In this document: positions 21,037-32,910 of the stretch, piece after piece | How the letters are laid out: each line of letters starts with the position of its first letter | Position numbering within the stretch: position 1 is the first letter of the stretch | DNA from: Poronia punctata | Taxonomy: Eukaryota > Ascomycota > Sordariomycetes > Xylariales > Xylariaceae | Length of the DNA: 64,000 bases | Assembly: GCA_022579005.1 (NCBI GenBank) | Contig: MU401468.1 | Location: 26,925-90,924 of the forward strand | Reading direction: 5' to 3' | Notes under the pieces: generated by a model | What the model saw: the letters and a program-made list of their open reading frames with translations, nothing else | Databases searched by the model: none | What the model was told of the DNA's origin: nothing | Program-made: the position numbers and the translations under genes

Positions 21037-21229
21037 CTGCGACGCATTTTCCCCCTATGGTATCTTAGGTTAGCAAATACGGCCTTAACACATGGATTCT
21101 GTCTGTACCGACTCACGTGGTGGGGGGGGGGGGGGGGTGGGATATGTTGTGCTGTTCGTCCGTTGTTCCAATGATTTACTTGCACGTTTTTACATTTCTC
21201 TTTTCCTAGGTTTGAAAGGATTTCTTCGT

Positions 21230-21274
21230 AACCAACCCAACCAACCCAACCAACCCAACCAACCCAACCAACTC
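21230..21274. repeat. Minisatellite, unit AACCAACCC
   Basis: Four exact copies of the 9-mer and a fifth diverged copy (AACCAACTC), followed after about 10 bp by four copies of AACCT (to about 21305). The AACCT units resemble interstitial telomere-like sequence but are not the canonical fungal TTAGGG/CCCTAA repeat. Confidence 0.85.
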
Positions 21275-21977
21275 GTTCGACCACAAACCTAACCTAACCT
21301 AACCTTATCTCCTAGCTTGAACTTCAATGAAGCAAAGGATGCACACAACATCAACCTTTTCTACGGTATATATATAGGTATTTACCGGGCCACTCAAGAT
21401 GTTTAACCCCCCCCCTCCCTTCTCAGATGATACCCTAAAACATTCGAAAACAAACTTGTCAAAAGGTGACCGTATCTCACTGGTGGCGAGCTTCCCATAT
21501 GTTTTCAAGTACGAGCCGGACACGTTCCTTTAGAAGCCAGGCAGCTTCTTAGACGGACGTTTATACCCTGATACAAGGGACTGGAGTAGGTCGTGTGGGT
21601 AAGACGTAGGGTTATTTCCAGACTTGACATTCGCACCCCCCTTCTTTCACCCGCATCTAACCTAGTGAGTCGTGTTTAGCTTTGGAATAGGGTAAACATG
21701 GGATTCCAACCTGAGCCAAAAGGGCACCGATGTGGCGTTGGGCCAAACGTTGGGATTGTGCGTACATATATTAGATACATATATAATATAGATCGTAAGC
21801 TGGTTGGTTACCCTGGTAGTACACGTACGCATTAGATGATGGTGTATCAGCTATCTACGTATCTGCGACACGCAGTCGATCAAGGCAGAAAAGCTATACG
21901 CTACTTTTCCCGCCTCGGCCAGCTGAGCTAGCTGGTTGTGTCGACCATTTTCCGTTTGACAGCCTCATAGGCATTAT

Positions 21978-22819
21978 CTAGCCCAGAACTTTATCGGCCA
22001 TGGAGACTTTTGAGGAATGTCAGTCAAACATGCAACAATCAAATATTTGAGCAGGGAGGGCATCTAACCGTCAGTTCCTGTGTTATCAGGCTCCACATGC
22101 ACCGACTTGACCTTCCCATCCTCGATGGTAAGGGCATATCTCTTGGCCCGTGTATGACCAAATACTGGGATAGCATCGAAGCCGAGATCTAGTGCTTTGG
22201 TGAATTCACCAGTGGGATCGGCTAAGAATCGGATCTAGATCGCTGTGTCAGAATTTTGACCGACTACCATATAGCTCACGCCCATCGAGGCGAAGCGCGT
22301 CGTTGTTGTGCGGGAACTTACACCCGACTCCTTAGTTGGGTCGAGCTGGTCAGCCCAGGCCTTCATACTATTTGAACAGTCAGTCGAGAATTCGCTCAAT
22401 GTGTTGGAAACCTTCTTGTATCCCTCAATCGAATTTATGTTATTTATCTACCACCTCTTGACAAGGAAATATGGTAGGAAAACTTACACAAAGGCATCAT
22501 TGACACTGACGACAAACACCTGACCGGCATCCGCTATCTTAGGATGATTGATATAGCTAGGCACGTGCTTCTGCGAGCACGAGCCCGAGAAAGCAGCAGG
22601 TACGCCAATGATGACACCATTCGCGATCCCCTGCGCGTACTCTTTGGCCAGGTTTACTTTGTTGGCCGGCGTGTCTTCCTGCAGCTCGACTCCCGGAATA
22701 GCATCCCCAACCTTGACGAAAGCCCGTGGCGTGCTGTGGAATTGCCGGGCACCCAGACTCAGAGGTCGAGCGGCGGCGCGAAAGGCCGTCGGCATACGGT
22801 GAACAGCACGGAAAGCCAT
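21978..22819 (-). CDS. Mitochondrial peroxiredoxin, Prx5 / Asp f3 type
   Basis: A thiol peroxidase of the AhpE-Prx5 group that reduces H2O2 and organic peroxides. Exons on minus: 22488-22819, 22322-22367, 22069-22234, 21978-22006, giving 190 aa. The ATG at 22819 (MAFRAVHRMPTAFRAAARPL) starts a basic, acid-free presequence ending near QFHSTPRAF, a typical mitochondrial cleavage context. The peroxidatic centre is PAAFSGSCSQKHVPSY with Cys81; Ser stands where PxxxTxxC is usual. Further family motifs are VNDAFVMKAWAD, SGIRFLADPTGEF and TRAKRYALTIEDG. The last exon is only 29 nt, but restores the family ending DVSMADKVLG; reading through the intron would stop after TDG. Introns are 120, 87 and 62 nt. 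It lies upstream of the RBR ligase on the same strand. Confidence 0.92.
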
Positions 22820-24328
22820 TTTCAAGTAGGCAATTGGTGCTCGAGGGATCTTACGTCAAGGGAATATTAAAGAGGATGTTCAAGATCCTCGCGATGTTCG
22901 ATTAATTGTCGAGCTGAAGATGTGGCCGTGGTGGGAAACAGTCATGTTTCAGTCAGTCGATGAAGCTTGGACCCACCGGAGCTATAGATGACGTTATGAG
23001 GCCATGCAGCGTGGGAGGTACTTACAGTTACCCCGTCCATGAGACAGATACAGTATGATATTAAAAACGACACTGTATATTTAAATGTTCAACGACAGTT
23101 TTGATTCCTCTTTTCTTGTACCTGGCCACTATACACTGTCCTCGGGTCAGGTTTTCTATCACATTTAGGTACATACATACATCACTTTAAATCTGTTGCT
23201 TACTACACAATGGCCCCGTTGGTGTAGTACGCAATTTCGCTACTTTACAAACGCGTTCTTATATTCAAACACCAAGTTTTACTTACTCGTACGCGTGTAA
23301 AGCCCTTTCTTAGAACACCGAAAAAGCGACACCTCGTACGTACATTTCTCCCAAACGAAATTTCAAAGCGTACGATAAAAGGTCAAATTAGTGAGTGCTC
23401 ACCAAGTCCTTCACGATTGAAGCTTTGCTATCCATATCTTTGGGATTATTAAAATCAGCTGCGTGGCTTACACGTACATATATCAAGACATGGTACATAA
23501 GAGGGAGGAATCCTTAAAAAGTAAAGCCCTCGATGTGAGAAATTGGAGATAAGCGTGGATTCCAATTTCCTGCCTGCTTGTATAAGTTGAAAAAGCCATA
23601 AATACCAATTCATCTCACATGTTACATTTGCACTCCATGGTCAGGGGGGAGAGCTTCAAACGATAAAAAAACAAACAGTGACCCGACCCCTATCGTCAAA
23701 CATCATGGCCGACTATAGGGCTCACTGTCCCTTTATCCTAAACCTCGTCTAAAAAGTGGTCAGGAATCGGCCAGGTGAGGTCAAGATCAAGAAACGCTTC
23801 TAATTAATAGGTAGCACAGACCGGATGAGATGGCTATCTCCTTGGGAACCGCAACCGTGCGTCGTGACTCGTAGCAAAGTACTTGGACCGACATGTAAAA
23901 TAGTAACAACAATTGGGGGCCTTGTTTGCCTTTTCACCTTGTTCTTATGCATAATCATTCTTCTCCTCTCTTTTACAACGCATTACAAAGTGGGTATAAT
24001 CTATTGTCAAATTGATAGCAAAAGAATCAACACGCTCTTCTAGATGGTCCCTATGACCCCGATCTCTTCCGGATAGGACAGGCGCTTTGTTATCCGCATA
24101 TTAAAAACGAGGAAAAAGACGTAACTGGTACCTAGCCAAGGGCCCTGACATGCCACTTGCGGATTAAAATAAACCCCGACAGCGGCAGAATCAATAACAG
24201 TCTCACATATGCCCTTGTTAAGAGATGGGCTGATACCCGTTGATATTGGCCTGTACATCGGGCCAACAGTACGATAGGGCAGTCCCATTTCTTATGTGAG
24301 TATATACCGTTTACAACCCCCCCCCCTC
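22820..24328. promoter_or_regulatory. Spacer upstream of peroxiredoxin
   Basis: About 1.5 kb between the peroxiredoxin start and the RBR ligase stop, both on minus. It holds the peroxiredoxin promoter. The composition is AT-leaning with no credible open frame; 23825-24043 plus has a hydrophobic stretch but no recognisable family. Confidence 0.5.
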
Positions 24329-26154
24329 TCAACGCCTGATACCTGCAGAGGCTGCTTTGAAGTCGACGTTGAAGGACCAACGGCCTACACAAGTCATACG
24401 TTTGTTAGTCTCGGTCCATCCGTCACAAAGGAGCCCACGGTCAAGGCCGACTTACCATTCGCGAGGTTGTCGGCGGCATCCTCGAGCAGAATCAGACGTC
24501 GCTTATTGCAATATGATGTCTTATCCATGATATCCACCTTGAGATTTAAGTCGGCAAGTTCGGAGATGGGCTTCTCGAACATCTCGGAAAGAGCCTCGAC
24601 CGCCATCTCCAGATCCTTCTGGTTGTCTTCGAATATCTCGGTGAGGTTGTTGCGCGCGAGATAGAAGGCAAAGGCGTAGGTCCACTTGAGCGTCTGCCGG
24701 CACGTCTGTAGAGCCTGCGAGGCGGTATCTAGATACTGGACTTCGATCCAAGACATGCCCGACGCTGTCTGGAGCTGTACCATCTTCTTCTCAGTCTTAG
24801 TGAAAATGTCCTTATCAAGTCGAGCCGACTGTTCATGATTGGCGTAGCGGTTGTAGTAATGCAGGTATCGCTCCAGCGACACCCTAGACTTGGCCTGCGC
24901 ATCCCTTGCATCCGTCCCGCTCTTCTCCTCGAACCTGTTGCAGTTATACCAACTCGTGCCATGCTCGGACCAAAGGCCCATGCACATCCAACAAAACTCG
25001 TGCTTGCACTTCCGGCACGTCATATGATTGCATCCGCCGTTCTTTTCTATCGTCGAGTTGCACTTTGGACATTCCTTGGTGTTGGCCGATATCCAGTTGG
25101 CCGTCTCACTGTCGTCGGCACACTTCTTTAACCATCTCTTCACGAGTTCACAAGGGGCAGGCTGGTGGTCGGTGAGAATGCACCCGAAACAGAACCTATA
25201 GCCGCAGTCGCACTCAACTGTAGGGACGATCTTGTCCAAGTCCTTTTTCCTGACCGGGCACTTAACCGCGTTGGTACAGTCAGGTGCCGGACACCATTTG
25301 AGCGTATCGTTGTCTTCCACAAATGTCCGGTTCAACAGCTCCCGGTAGCGCTCCTTAAGCGCCGGTGTGACCAAAAGGTCCAGTGACCTCGAGTCTACGA
25401 TTCTCGAGCAGCCATCTGAGGGACATTGTATCCGAGCGGCTTCGCCCTCGTCGCGGATTTTATGGGCCAAATATTGGCGGTAGCAGTCGGCGCAGTACCG
25501 ATGACGACATTTCATGGCAAACGTCTGGAGTCCCGGCTCATCCTCGCAACAGATGTCACAGACGAAGCCAGGGATCACCTCCAGCTTTGGCGGCCCCAAC
25601 ACACTGGATCCCAGTCCCGCGGCCTCTAAGACCTTGGGAGGATTATCCGTGTATTCGACCGCGAGCCGGTCCTTGTTCCATCGAAAGAAGCGGAGTAATA
25701 TAGCTATTTTCTCCCTTTCCATCTCTAATATGATGTTTAGTTCGTCGATCATTTTATCCTGTTGATCTTGAATGTCGTCTGGGCTATAAACTTCAAAGGC
25801 AACGTCGAGGGCCGAACTCTTCTTTACGTCAGATTTGAAAGACCCAGCATGGGGGTCTGCATATGGATCGTCGTCAGGGTCATCGTCAAAACCATCGTAG
25901 CCTAGGGCGAGTTGTATTAGATATTGTACGTTACGCATGTGGTCTGTCATACCGCCGGCTTATTGTTCCATCATCATAGAGTGCCGACGGGCGCTAACGG
26001 TGGGACAGGAAGAGCCGGGGGTACGATAAGAGAATACAAAAGGGGAAATCCATGTTCACATACCATCTTCACCATCCGACAAGTCGTTGTCCGTGTCGTC
26101 TTGCAACGTGTAGCCGTCGCTAGACATGTTGGTAAAGTCGTCGTCCGAATCCAT
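24329..26154 (-). CDS. RBR E3 ubiquitin ligase, ariadne type
   Basis: A RING-IBR-RING ligase that takes ubiquitin onto its own cysteine before passing it to substrate, as HHARI does. Exons on minus: 26064-26154, 24456-25901, 24329-24384, giving 530 aa. Exon 1 encodes an acidic N-terminus (MDSDDDFTNMSSDGYTLQDD) typical of ariadne proteins; the join to exon 2 reads SDGEDGYDGFDDDP. RING1 spans about Cys145-Cys195 (CDICCEDE...CRHRYCADC). The IBR follows at about 234-281 (CPAPDC...CDCGYRFCFGC). The second RING at 308-337 carries the presumed catalytic Cys321 in NGGCNHMTC. The C-terminal ariadne domain contains RYLHYYNRYANHEQSARLD and SYCNKRRLILLEDAADNL. The last 56-nt exon completes NGRWSFNVDFKAA. 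Introns are 162 and 71 nt. Confidence 0.95.
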
Positions 26155-28654
26155 ACCTGTGACTGGAGTGGGAGGTGCTACTGAGGCAAGCACCCGCTTA
26201 AAAGAGAGCGCTTCGGAAGAAGAAGATACCGTCGCCTCAGCGGCCTTCCGCTTTCTCGTTATGGGAGGAATGGTGTCGTGGGGGGGAGGAGGACTGGAAC
26301 AAATGCTCGCCGGTAGCGAGCCGTAGGTGACTAAATGTCTAGAGCCCCCAAGGATTTGAGCGAGGACGGGAGGCAGGTGGGCCTAAAGTCAATGTAAATA
26401 TTTCTATTGACTATGTAGACCGGGATGGGGATGGCTTCGAGGGGGATATGGCGTGTTGGTTTATCGTGTCGAGAAGTTGGACATGGACAGGGCTGTGATG
26501 ACAGTTACTGTGGCAAGGATGGTGTCGTATGAGTCGTCAATGAGAGGATCGCCCTTGTGGAATCGGCACGGTTCGCCAGATGCCGGCGGATCTTATTTGG
26601 GTAGCCCGGCTCTGCAGGGGGTTTAAATAGCAAACAAACAACAAGTTAGTGCTCCTAGGCTTTAAATGCTCTTAGAAAATGCAAATGCATAACAGTTAAG
26701 GATGGATGAATCTGTTGAAAGATTGCTGAGCAGGACACGAAGTTGGAAGGAGGAGAATAATGCCTTGAACGCAACGGTAGGAGACGGCATCTCAGGAAGT
26801 CGGTAGGGAAACTGATACTCACATATACAAGTATTATACATGTATACTTGGGACCGTCTACGTATTTTCTAGGTCACCATGAGCCAGGTACAATAGAGGA
26901 ATGCCATCAATAACCAAACGCAGTACCTGTTGGTAAGTATCTCGCAGGTACTTGGACTACGAACTGAGTAATGAGCGGGCGCTAGTGCCAGGCGTTTGAT
27001 AGGTACAAGTCAGCTTACAGGTGTACCTATTGCCTGGTGCAGGCACTACAGCGCCTTAGTCATTTGTACAGATAAATGTGTTACTATCATCAGGCAACAA
27101 CACACCGATCTAGGCACATAGGTATTCATTAAGAAACAAATACACGTAGAAAAAGGGACAGGAAATACGGCCTGACTTGAAACAGGTAGTTAGTTTAAGG
27201 TCGACAGGGACAAAACTGATAAACTGTCAAGGTTGTAAGGCGCTTTGTCGGTAACTGGTATAAAGCCCCATAGTTTAGGTTAAGTATGTGTTGGTTTCAG
27301 TATTGTCACAATCTGTTACAGAATTCTGATCTGAGAGCCCTCTTCCCCATATGGGCAACCTAACCGGCTCCCATATCTGAAATAAGATTCAGTTACAAGA
27401 ATGAATGCATACAAACCTTCTTTTAGGTACTAACCATCCAGCGTTACAAGGCAACCCCTTTTTAAGTTACGTTAACAGGCTCCCGCATTTAATGCACATG
27501 TACACACCACTGTTGTCCGCGTGAGCATGCCTTCTCGAGCATTGCGTACAAGTAGGTGAGACAATACCTAGCCATACGTATTATATAATACCTGCGCTAG
27601 ATAAAGTACCCAGTAACTCCAGCATTACTTAGGCAAGGGTTTGTCCTTTACAAGAGCATCTAGTTTAGTAAGCCGTCTATCAGCAAGCCAAAGTAATAAG
27701 ATAACTTCCTAAGCGCAGGTAGTAAATGCTGCCGAGGGACATCACAAGGCATCATTTTCAGTCTGTACCTCACCTGGCGGCACTTTTATCTGTATTATTG
27801 GAGGGGCAAAGGAGCCGATAACAGGAACGCCAGGGTCACCTGATAAGCTTGAGAGGTCCACTCCACCCCCGCTTTAGTGACGCAACAGAAGGCTGTTAGT
27901 TGATTTAGTTGCTGCTTAGTGCTAAAGTTGGTGGAGACTTTAGTTGGTTGACTTTCAAGTTGTCCTGATGCGCTGGCAGCTGGTTACCTGAACTGCCTGA
28001 AGTACAAGTAAGAGCAGTAATGTCACCAGATTTACCAACCTTATCAAGTATAGACAGAAGATGTAGGTATGTAAAACCAACCAATTGGGTCGGTCATATT
28101 GAATCTGATATTTATACATTGGTATATTAATTCTTACAGATTATCTAAAATTAAAATAGGGGTCACTTGAGTGTCTGGAACGGTTGTTGACCACTCCGGT
28201 CTTGGGCATGCTTCAAGACCCAGGAAAGACTGCTGCTCAACTTCTCGGTAAATGTAACACTGCCTTATCTACTACGTATAACCTCCTATATACTATGCAG
28301 TAGAACGGGAAGAGGCATAGTCCCGTAGGTTTCAAAACTTTATGATTAGGTAATAGTATATATAGGCCTAGAGAAACTCGAAAGCAACAGGCGGCCTGCT
28401 TTCGTACCAATGACAAGATAGATAGGAACCTACGTATCTAAACTACCTGGATGTAGTAACCTAGGTTGTATCGTATGTTGCCCCAAGTTCCATACACCGA
28501 GCTATGCTGACAGCTAATTGTAGTCCGAACAACAAGCCGACCAAACGCCAACCGAAACACCGACGCTATGCATCCATCCTCCGAGAATCTCCCATACAGA
28601 AATCTGGCCCGTTTTCACAGCCACCAGGACTCCCAGAGCGCCAACTTCGCTAGC
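26155..28654. other. Gene-poor spacer between RBR ligase and EXO1
   Basis: 2.5 kb of mixed sequence with no credible open frame longer than about 200 bp. The half nearest 26155 should contain the ligase promoter. The rest has many TACCTA/TAGGTA words and looks like decayed non-coding sequence. I saw no inverted or direct repeat long enough to name an element. Confidence 0.5.
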
Positions 28655-31088
28655 TTAAGCAAACATGTACCTTGACAAGTCCATCGCCCTACCTGGCCCT
28701 GTACTCTCCACAGGGCTCAAATTCTTCAGCTCCTCGGCGTCGCTGTCAGACACTAAGAGGTCCTCGCTACCAATAGGTTTATGTAACACATCTGGGGTTG
28801 CCACATCGCCAAGAGCGAGGGGCACAGGGACCGGATTGATCGGGATCGAATCCAGACTCATTCTACCGAGACTACCACGTTTAGGGGGTCGAGGCGCCTC
28901 AAATTTCGACGTTGATAATTGCCTGTTCCGTGCAACAGCCTGTTTGCCAAGCCTTTGCAGCGGTGTGAGCCGGGGCGTAGTGGCAGGCGTAGTTGGGGCA
29001 GTTGATAGTTTACTGGCAGCAGACGCAGGTGTGCGAGATACCAGTGAACTCCTAACCGATGAGGTCGAGCTCTGTCTCCTCAACTGCTGACTCGACTCGA
29101 GTGGCCCCCCGGACCCGTAGGTGTAACGAACCAAGCGAGATTTTAAAGGTGTGTCGGTAACAGGAGCGTCGGTAGCTGCGACTTGCTGTTCGTGGTCGAG
29201 ATTCGATGAAATATCTGGTTGGGTATTTCCGTCGTCCTTGGTAATACCCTGTTCGCCCGTTGACAGCTGTTCGCTGCTGAATACCGAAATAGTTTTGCGC
29301 CGGTCTTGTTGAATGGACCACCCCTCCAAATCTGGGAGGTTATTTAATGCTTCTTCAACTGAATCATCCGACATTAGGTACCCTTCACTCCTTCTCCTCG
29401 CTGTTGTCTGAGGCTTCGAGGATACTTTAGAAAAGAATTTACTTTTCTCTTCTACGGGACCGATATTTATCCCGCCATCCCCACAGAGACGCGCTTTCTT
29501 GGGTGGCCTAGGACTAACCAGAGCTCCACTATTGGGGGACTGGCTAGAACCCGTCGCGACCGGCCCAGCAGTTGTTCGACGTGAGTGTGGTGACAGAGTA
29601 CGCCCGTTACCAGTGAGTAGACTTGAAACCGGTTCAGTTTGACGACGTTGTGGACGAAGAGAATTTCCATCTCTGTTGATATAGGCACGCGGCCTGCCAC
29701 CTGGGCCCAGCGCTGCGTTGTCGATGTATGGCCTTGGGAGTGGAAAAACAATCGGCCGAGCCCCCTCCTCCGTCGTTTGTTCAGGGTTCACATCGAAACA
29801 GTTCGGGTCCATTTCTCCTAGAGGTATTCGACGGCTCCCTTTGAAATACTGTTCGATTGGCTTTTTAGGCGTATTTTGTGTGCTTGGCGATGGGATTGGA
29901 TTGCTGCGGTACGCAGTAGACGCAGTTCGTTTTCTCGGTGACGGCAGCGGGCTAACGGGAATAACTTGCTTTGTGATTGGGTTGACTTCTCCAGTCGCGA
30001 TCCTCTGAGCAAGCTCGGGTTCTATAGGCTTCCCAATGAAAGGCAAGTTTTCCAAGTCAAGATCGGACGGGAGCGCTGTGAGGTTAACGAGTTGTTTGGT
30101 AACGGGGCAGAAAGCCCACTGGTATAAAAAGGTATGTTCGGCTTGGGTAAAGAGGGTCAGGTAGTCGGCCGGAACAGTCTGTTTGCCTTCAAATTGCAGC
30201 ACCCGTACAACTCGTTCGACAGTTTTGTGCTTTCGAAGCAAAGCATGCGCCGTCTTCAGACCAATTCTAGGAAGTCCCTCGAGGTAATCACATCCACTCA
30301 AGATGGACATTCGTCTAAACATTGTATCATCCCAACCGACAAAGGAAACCTCACGGCAGGCGTTGAAGTCACGGCGGTTGACTTCGATACAGTGGCCATA
30401 CTGGTCAAGCTTGGTTATGAGACGCTTCGCGCCGAATACCAGCATGTCGGAATCCTCCGAGATGATGCCACTGATAATCCCCTGACGCTCTAGATAGACC
30501 AGCTGGGCGTCCGCTTCGTAAGGCGCTACCACGTAGGGCACATTCGCACGCTTCAAGGCCTCGATGAGTTGTCGGGCCATCTCAGGGGTAACATCGATCG
30601 CTTTCTTCAACTCAAGCTGGGCCTGGGAAGGTTTTCCTGCCTTTAACAGCTCTAGTCCTCTCTGTCTCCCTTCCTCTCTACGCTGGGCGCGTGAAATCTC
30701 TGTGGCAGCTTTGCTGGGCAAGAAATCGCCGTCGAAAACCATATATGGAGCAACACCATGGTGACGCATCATCTGGACGCGGTTCAGTGCAAAGTCGACA
30801 TATCTATCACGTAATATCAGCAGTCGCTCAAACAAGACATTTATTCCCGGGCAATGTGGCCTACCTTCGACTTGACTTGCCCTGGGCAAGGTCAATTGCA
30901 CATGAAATGGATGCCCGATGAAGCCAGCCATAGGCATCTATACCGAATGTTTCTCCCTTAAATTTACTTAATTCTGTTGGCCGGTGGATCGATCTAAGCA
31001 AGGGCAACAGTCCTGATTTTCGTCAGCATGTTTAGCTTACCCGGAAGTGTCCTTAGATAAGCGGCGGTCGCCTACCAGAAATACCCAT
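28655..31088 (-). CDS. EXO1: Exonuclease 1 (Rad2/FEN1 family)
   Basis: EXO1 is the nuclear 5'-3' exonuclease and flap nuclease used in mismatch repair, double-strand-break resection and meiosis. Exons on minus: 31076-31088, 30865-31012, 28655-30803, giving 769 aa. The first exon is only 13 nt and joins MGIS to GLLPLLRSIHRP, the conserved N-terminus; introns are 63 and 61 nt. The N nuclease region reads DAYGWLHRASISCAIDLAQG, YVDFALNRV and YMVFDGDFLPSKA. The I region has VAPYEADAQLVYLERQG, IISEDSDMLVFG and SGCDYLEGLPRIGLKTA (helix-hairpin-helix). Acidic metal ligands are all present. The C-terminal 400 residues are Ser/Pro/Arg rich and disordered, including QNTPKKPIEQYFKGS, which resembles a PCNA-binding (PIP-like) motif. 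Confidence 0.95.
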
Positions 31089-32213
31089 CTCGACAAATGT
31101 GGGAATGGGTTCGCGTGAACAGCACCGGGGGTGGTGCTGGTAGCGGGCAGCAGGTTTTCAAATTGTTGCCACCAATTAGCGGGTTCACTGCATGGCCAGA
31201 AAGCAACCGATCCTTCTTGACTACAAACAGAGACTCGAGTGGGCGTGATCGAACCGGATACGTGGTCGTAGATTAGAGGGTTCGAGGACGTGACGTAGAT
31301 AGGATTGCGGTGAAGCTCGAGTAAACACTGCCAAGATAAAATCAAAATACGTGAGGCCGAATCAGACCGTATACGAACTGGCGAAAAACACGGGCCCAGA
31401 AGATCAAATACTACAGAAAATGAAGCGCACGATTAAACGAGGGAAAAGGACGGGGCTCCGAGTCGTTTATCACCTTACCTACTCGTAGATACTTTACGCG
31501 TGTGAGAAAGGAGCAGCACAGAAAGAAGAGACCAAGATGCAGGTGTACAATTGGTAAGTGTGCAATTTATCGATAAGCCCAGCGTGGTTTGTACTGTACG
31601 GTAGGTGCTCGTGTCGCGTACGAGTACACCGCGACTTTGTCCCTGGGGTCGCTATTTCCAGGGCAACGTGGGGTCTTTGGTCCCACTCTGTGCGGCTTGT
31701 CAAGCCCTTGCTGTTGATGGAAACAGGCAAACCGCCAGTGTCCTTGCGAACGTTGTTAGAGTCTATATAAGATTACTTGTACTTACATAGTAGATCGGTA
31801 CTTTACTCTCTTCATGTTGTTGAGCATATTCTCTATATGCTTTCAGTCCTTACATTACTTACATGTATGTAGTGTGCTTTGATACTCGTACTCTGCTCCT
31901 CCGTCAACCAGTGCTTGCCAACGTGTTCCAGAGGTCCAGGGACCAGAGCGAATAATGCATGCACTGTGTATGGACTAACCTAATACAAGATGTTCAAGCG
32001 CGTAAAGGGCCTCCATAAAAGGTTAGCGAGAGTTCGTTTACAGTGTGTTATACGTTGTAATTTCACTGTATTACATGGAAAACGTCTGATCAAATTTTAC
32101 CCCACCAAAGACACAGTTGATGTACGAGTGCAATCAAGAAAGTTCACATGAGACCCTGACGTTCTTTTTGCCCATACACATATCATAAATAACATTCAGC
32201 TTTCGGTTTTATC
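31089..32213. promoter_or_regulatory. Divergent spacer EXO1 / TMA16
   Basis: 1.1 kb between two outward-facing genes, holding both promoters. TACTCGTA occurs near 31480-31490 and ATACTCGTA near 31890. No gene recognised; the facing open frames at 31494-31790 are mutual shadows. Confidence 0.5.
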
Positions 32214-32910
32214 ATGCCAAAGTCCCTGGAACGCGCCCAAAAGGCAATCGCCAAAAAGAAGGGTACTGTAAACGCATTACACCAGTATTCCCGCGACTCT
32301 AAGAGACTTCATCGGGCGGGAGTAAGAGATGAGAGGCTAGAAAGGATTGCTTCTGCAAGAAAAAAGAAGGATAAGCCATACAGTACGCCAGGGCCAGACC
32401 GATAGACTTAAGAAGATAGGCTAACATTCACATCGCAGTCGAGCGGACCGCATTCTTCCAGGAAGCTCTAAAACGGAATGGTGGCCAGCCCCTAAGCATG
32501 AGCGCCATCCAGGATCTCATCCAGATGTGGGTATCTCCAAGTTGTTAGCAGTCGGTGTTTCATGCTAATGAACAAAAGTTATGTTCATCAGTACGACGAA
32601 GAACTCAATGAGGTGAAAAAGGCTCGCAGGCCGGGACAGCCGGCCAAACCCAAGGAGGACCTTTTGAAGATGAAGGTTGCCAGTTTGGAAAAAGAATACC
32701 AAAATGGTTTCCGTAAGTGGCACCACCCACCAGCAAGGCCCCAGCGACTAATACTGTCCAGTTCTTCCCGTCCTCGATACGCAGGACAACATAACCGTGC
32801 TCGAGAAATGGGAGGGCTCTTGGTCATATCTTACCAATTTCAAATGGACAAGAATATGGCCAGACGGCAAGACCCAACCGGCAAGCTTTCCGCCCAAGGG
32901 TGACCATTAA
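32214..32910 (+). CDS. TMA16: Translation machinery-associated protein 16
   Basis: Tma16 is a small nuclear protein that associates with pre-60S ribosomal particles. Exons 32214-32382, 32439-32526, 32579-32712, 32762-32910 give 179 aa, the usual size. All three introns are very short (56, 52 and 49 nt). The N-terminus MPKSLERAQKAIAKKKGTVNALHQYSRDSKRLHRA is diagnostic; later family blocks are RDERLERIASAR, RTAFFQEAL, VHQYDEELNEVKKARRPGQP and LLKMKVASLEKEYQNGF. The last exon gives FLPVLDTQDNITVLEKWEGS and ends PPKGDH. Without splicing, exons 2-4 fall in different frames and the gene is easily missed. Confidence 0.93.

Larger units (their letters stand above)
20624..21060. mobile_element. Foldback / MITE-like non-autonomous DNA element (437 bp)
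   Basis: The ends are 37-bp terminal inverted repeats, 20624-20660 and 21024-21060, matching at 33 of 37 positions and starting CCATAG. The dinucleotide TA flanks both ends (20622-20623 and 21061-21062), as expected for a Tc1/mariner-type target duplication, and similarity stops just outside it. Inside, further inverted similarity (AAAGTGG-type blocks near 20710 and 20903) and a central 22-bp hairpin make most of the element foldback. It codes for no transposase, so it would depend on one elsewhere. The assignment to Tc1/mariner rests only on the TA flank. Confidence 0.75.
20257..21977. other. Convergent spacer ATM1 / peroxiredoxin with foldback element
   Basis: No protein gene is evident. 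The spacer hosts the foldback element (20624-21060), a G17 run near 21121, a nonanucleotide minisatellite (21230-21274) and an AACCT tandem (about 21284-21305). Open frames across the element (20779-21174 plus, 20943-21284 minus) follow its inverted repeats and are not credible genes. Confidence 0.6.

Noticed and set aside
20779..21284. Frames of 113-131 aa inside the foldback element, considered as a transposase relic
   Set aside because: They follow the inverted repeats, lack DDE/D or helix-turn-helix motifs, and run into the adjacent poly-G tract and minisatellite.
32562..32903. 113-aa plus-strand frame overlapping TMA16 exons 3-4
   Set aside because: It reads through intron 3 of TMA16; splicing gives the family-matching protein instead.
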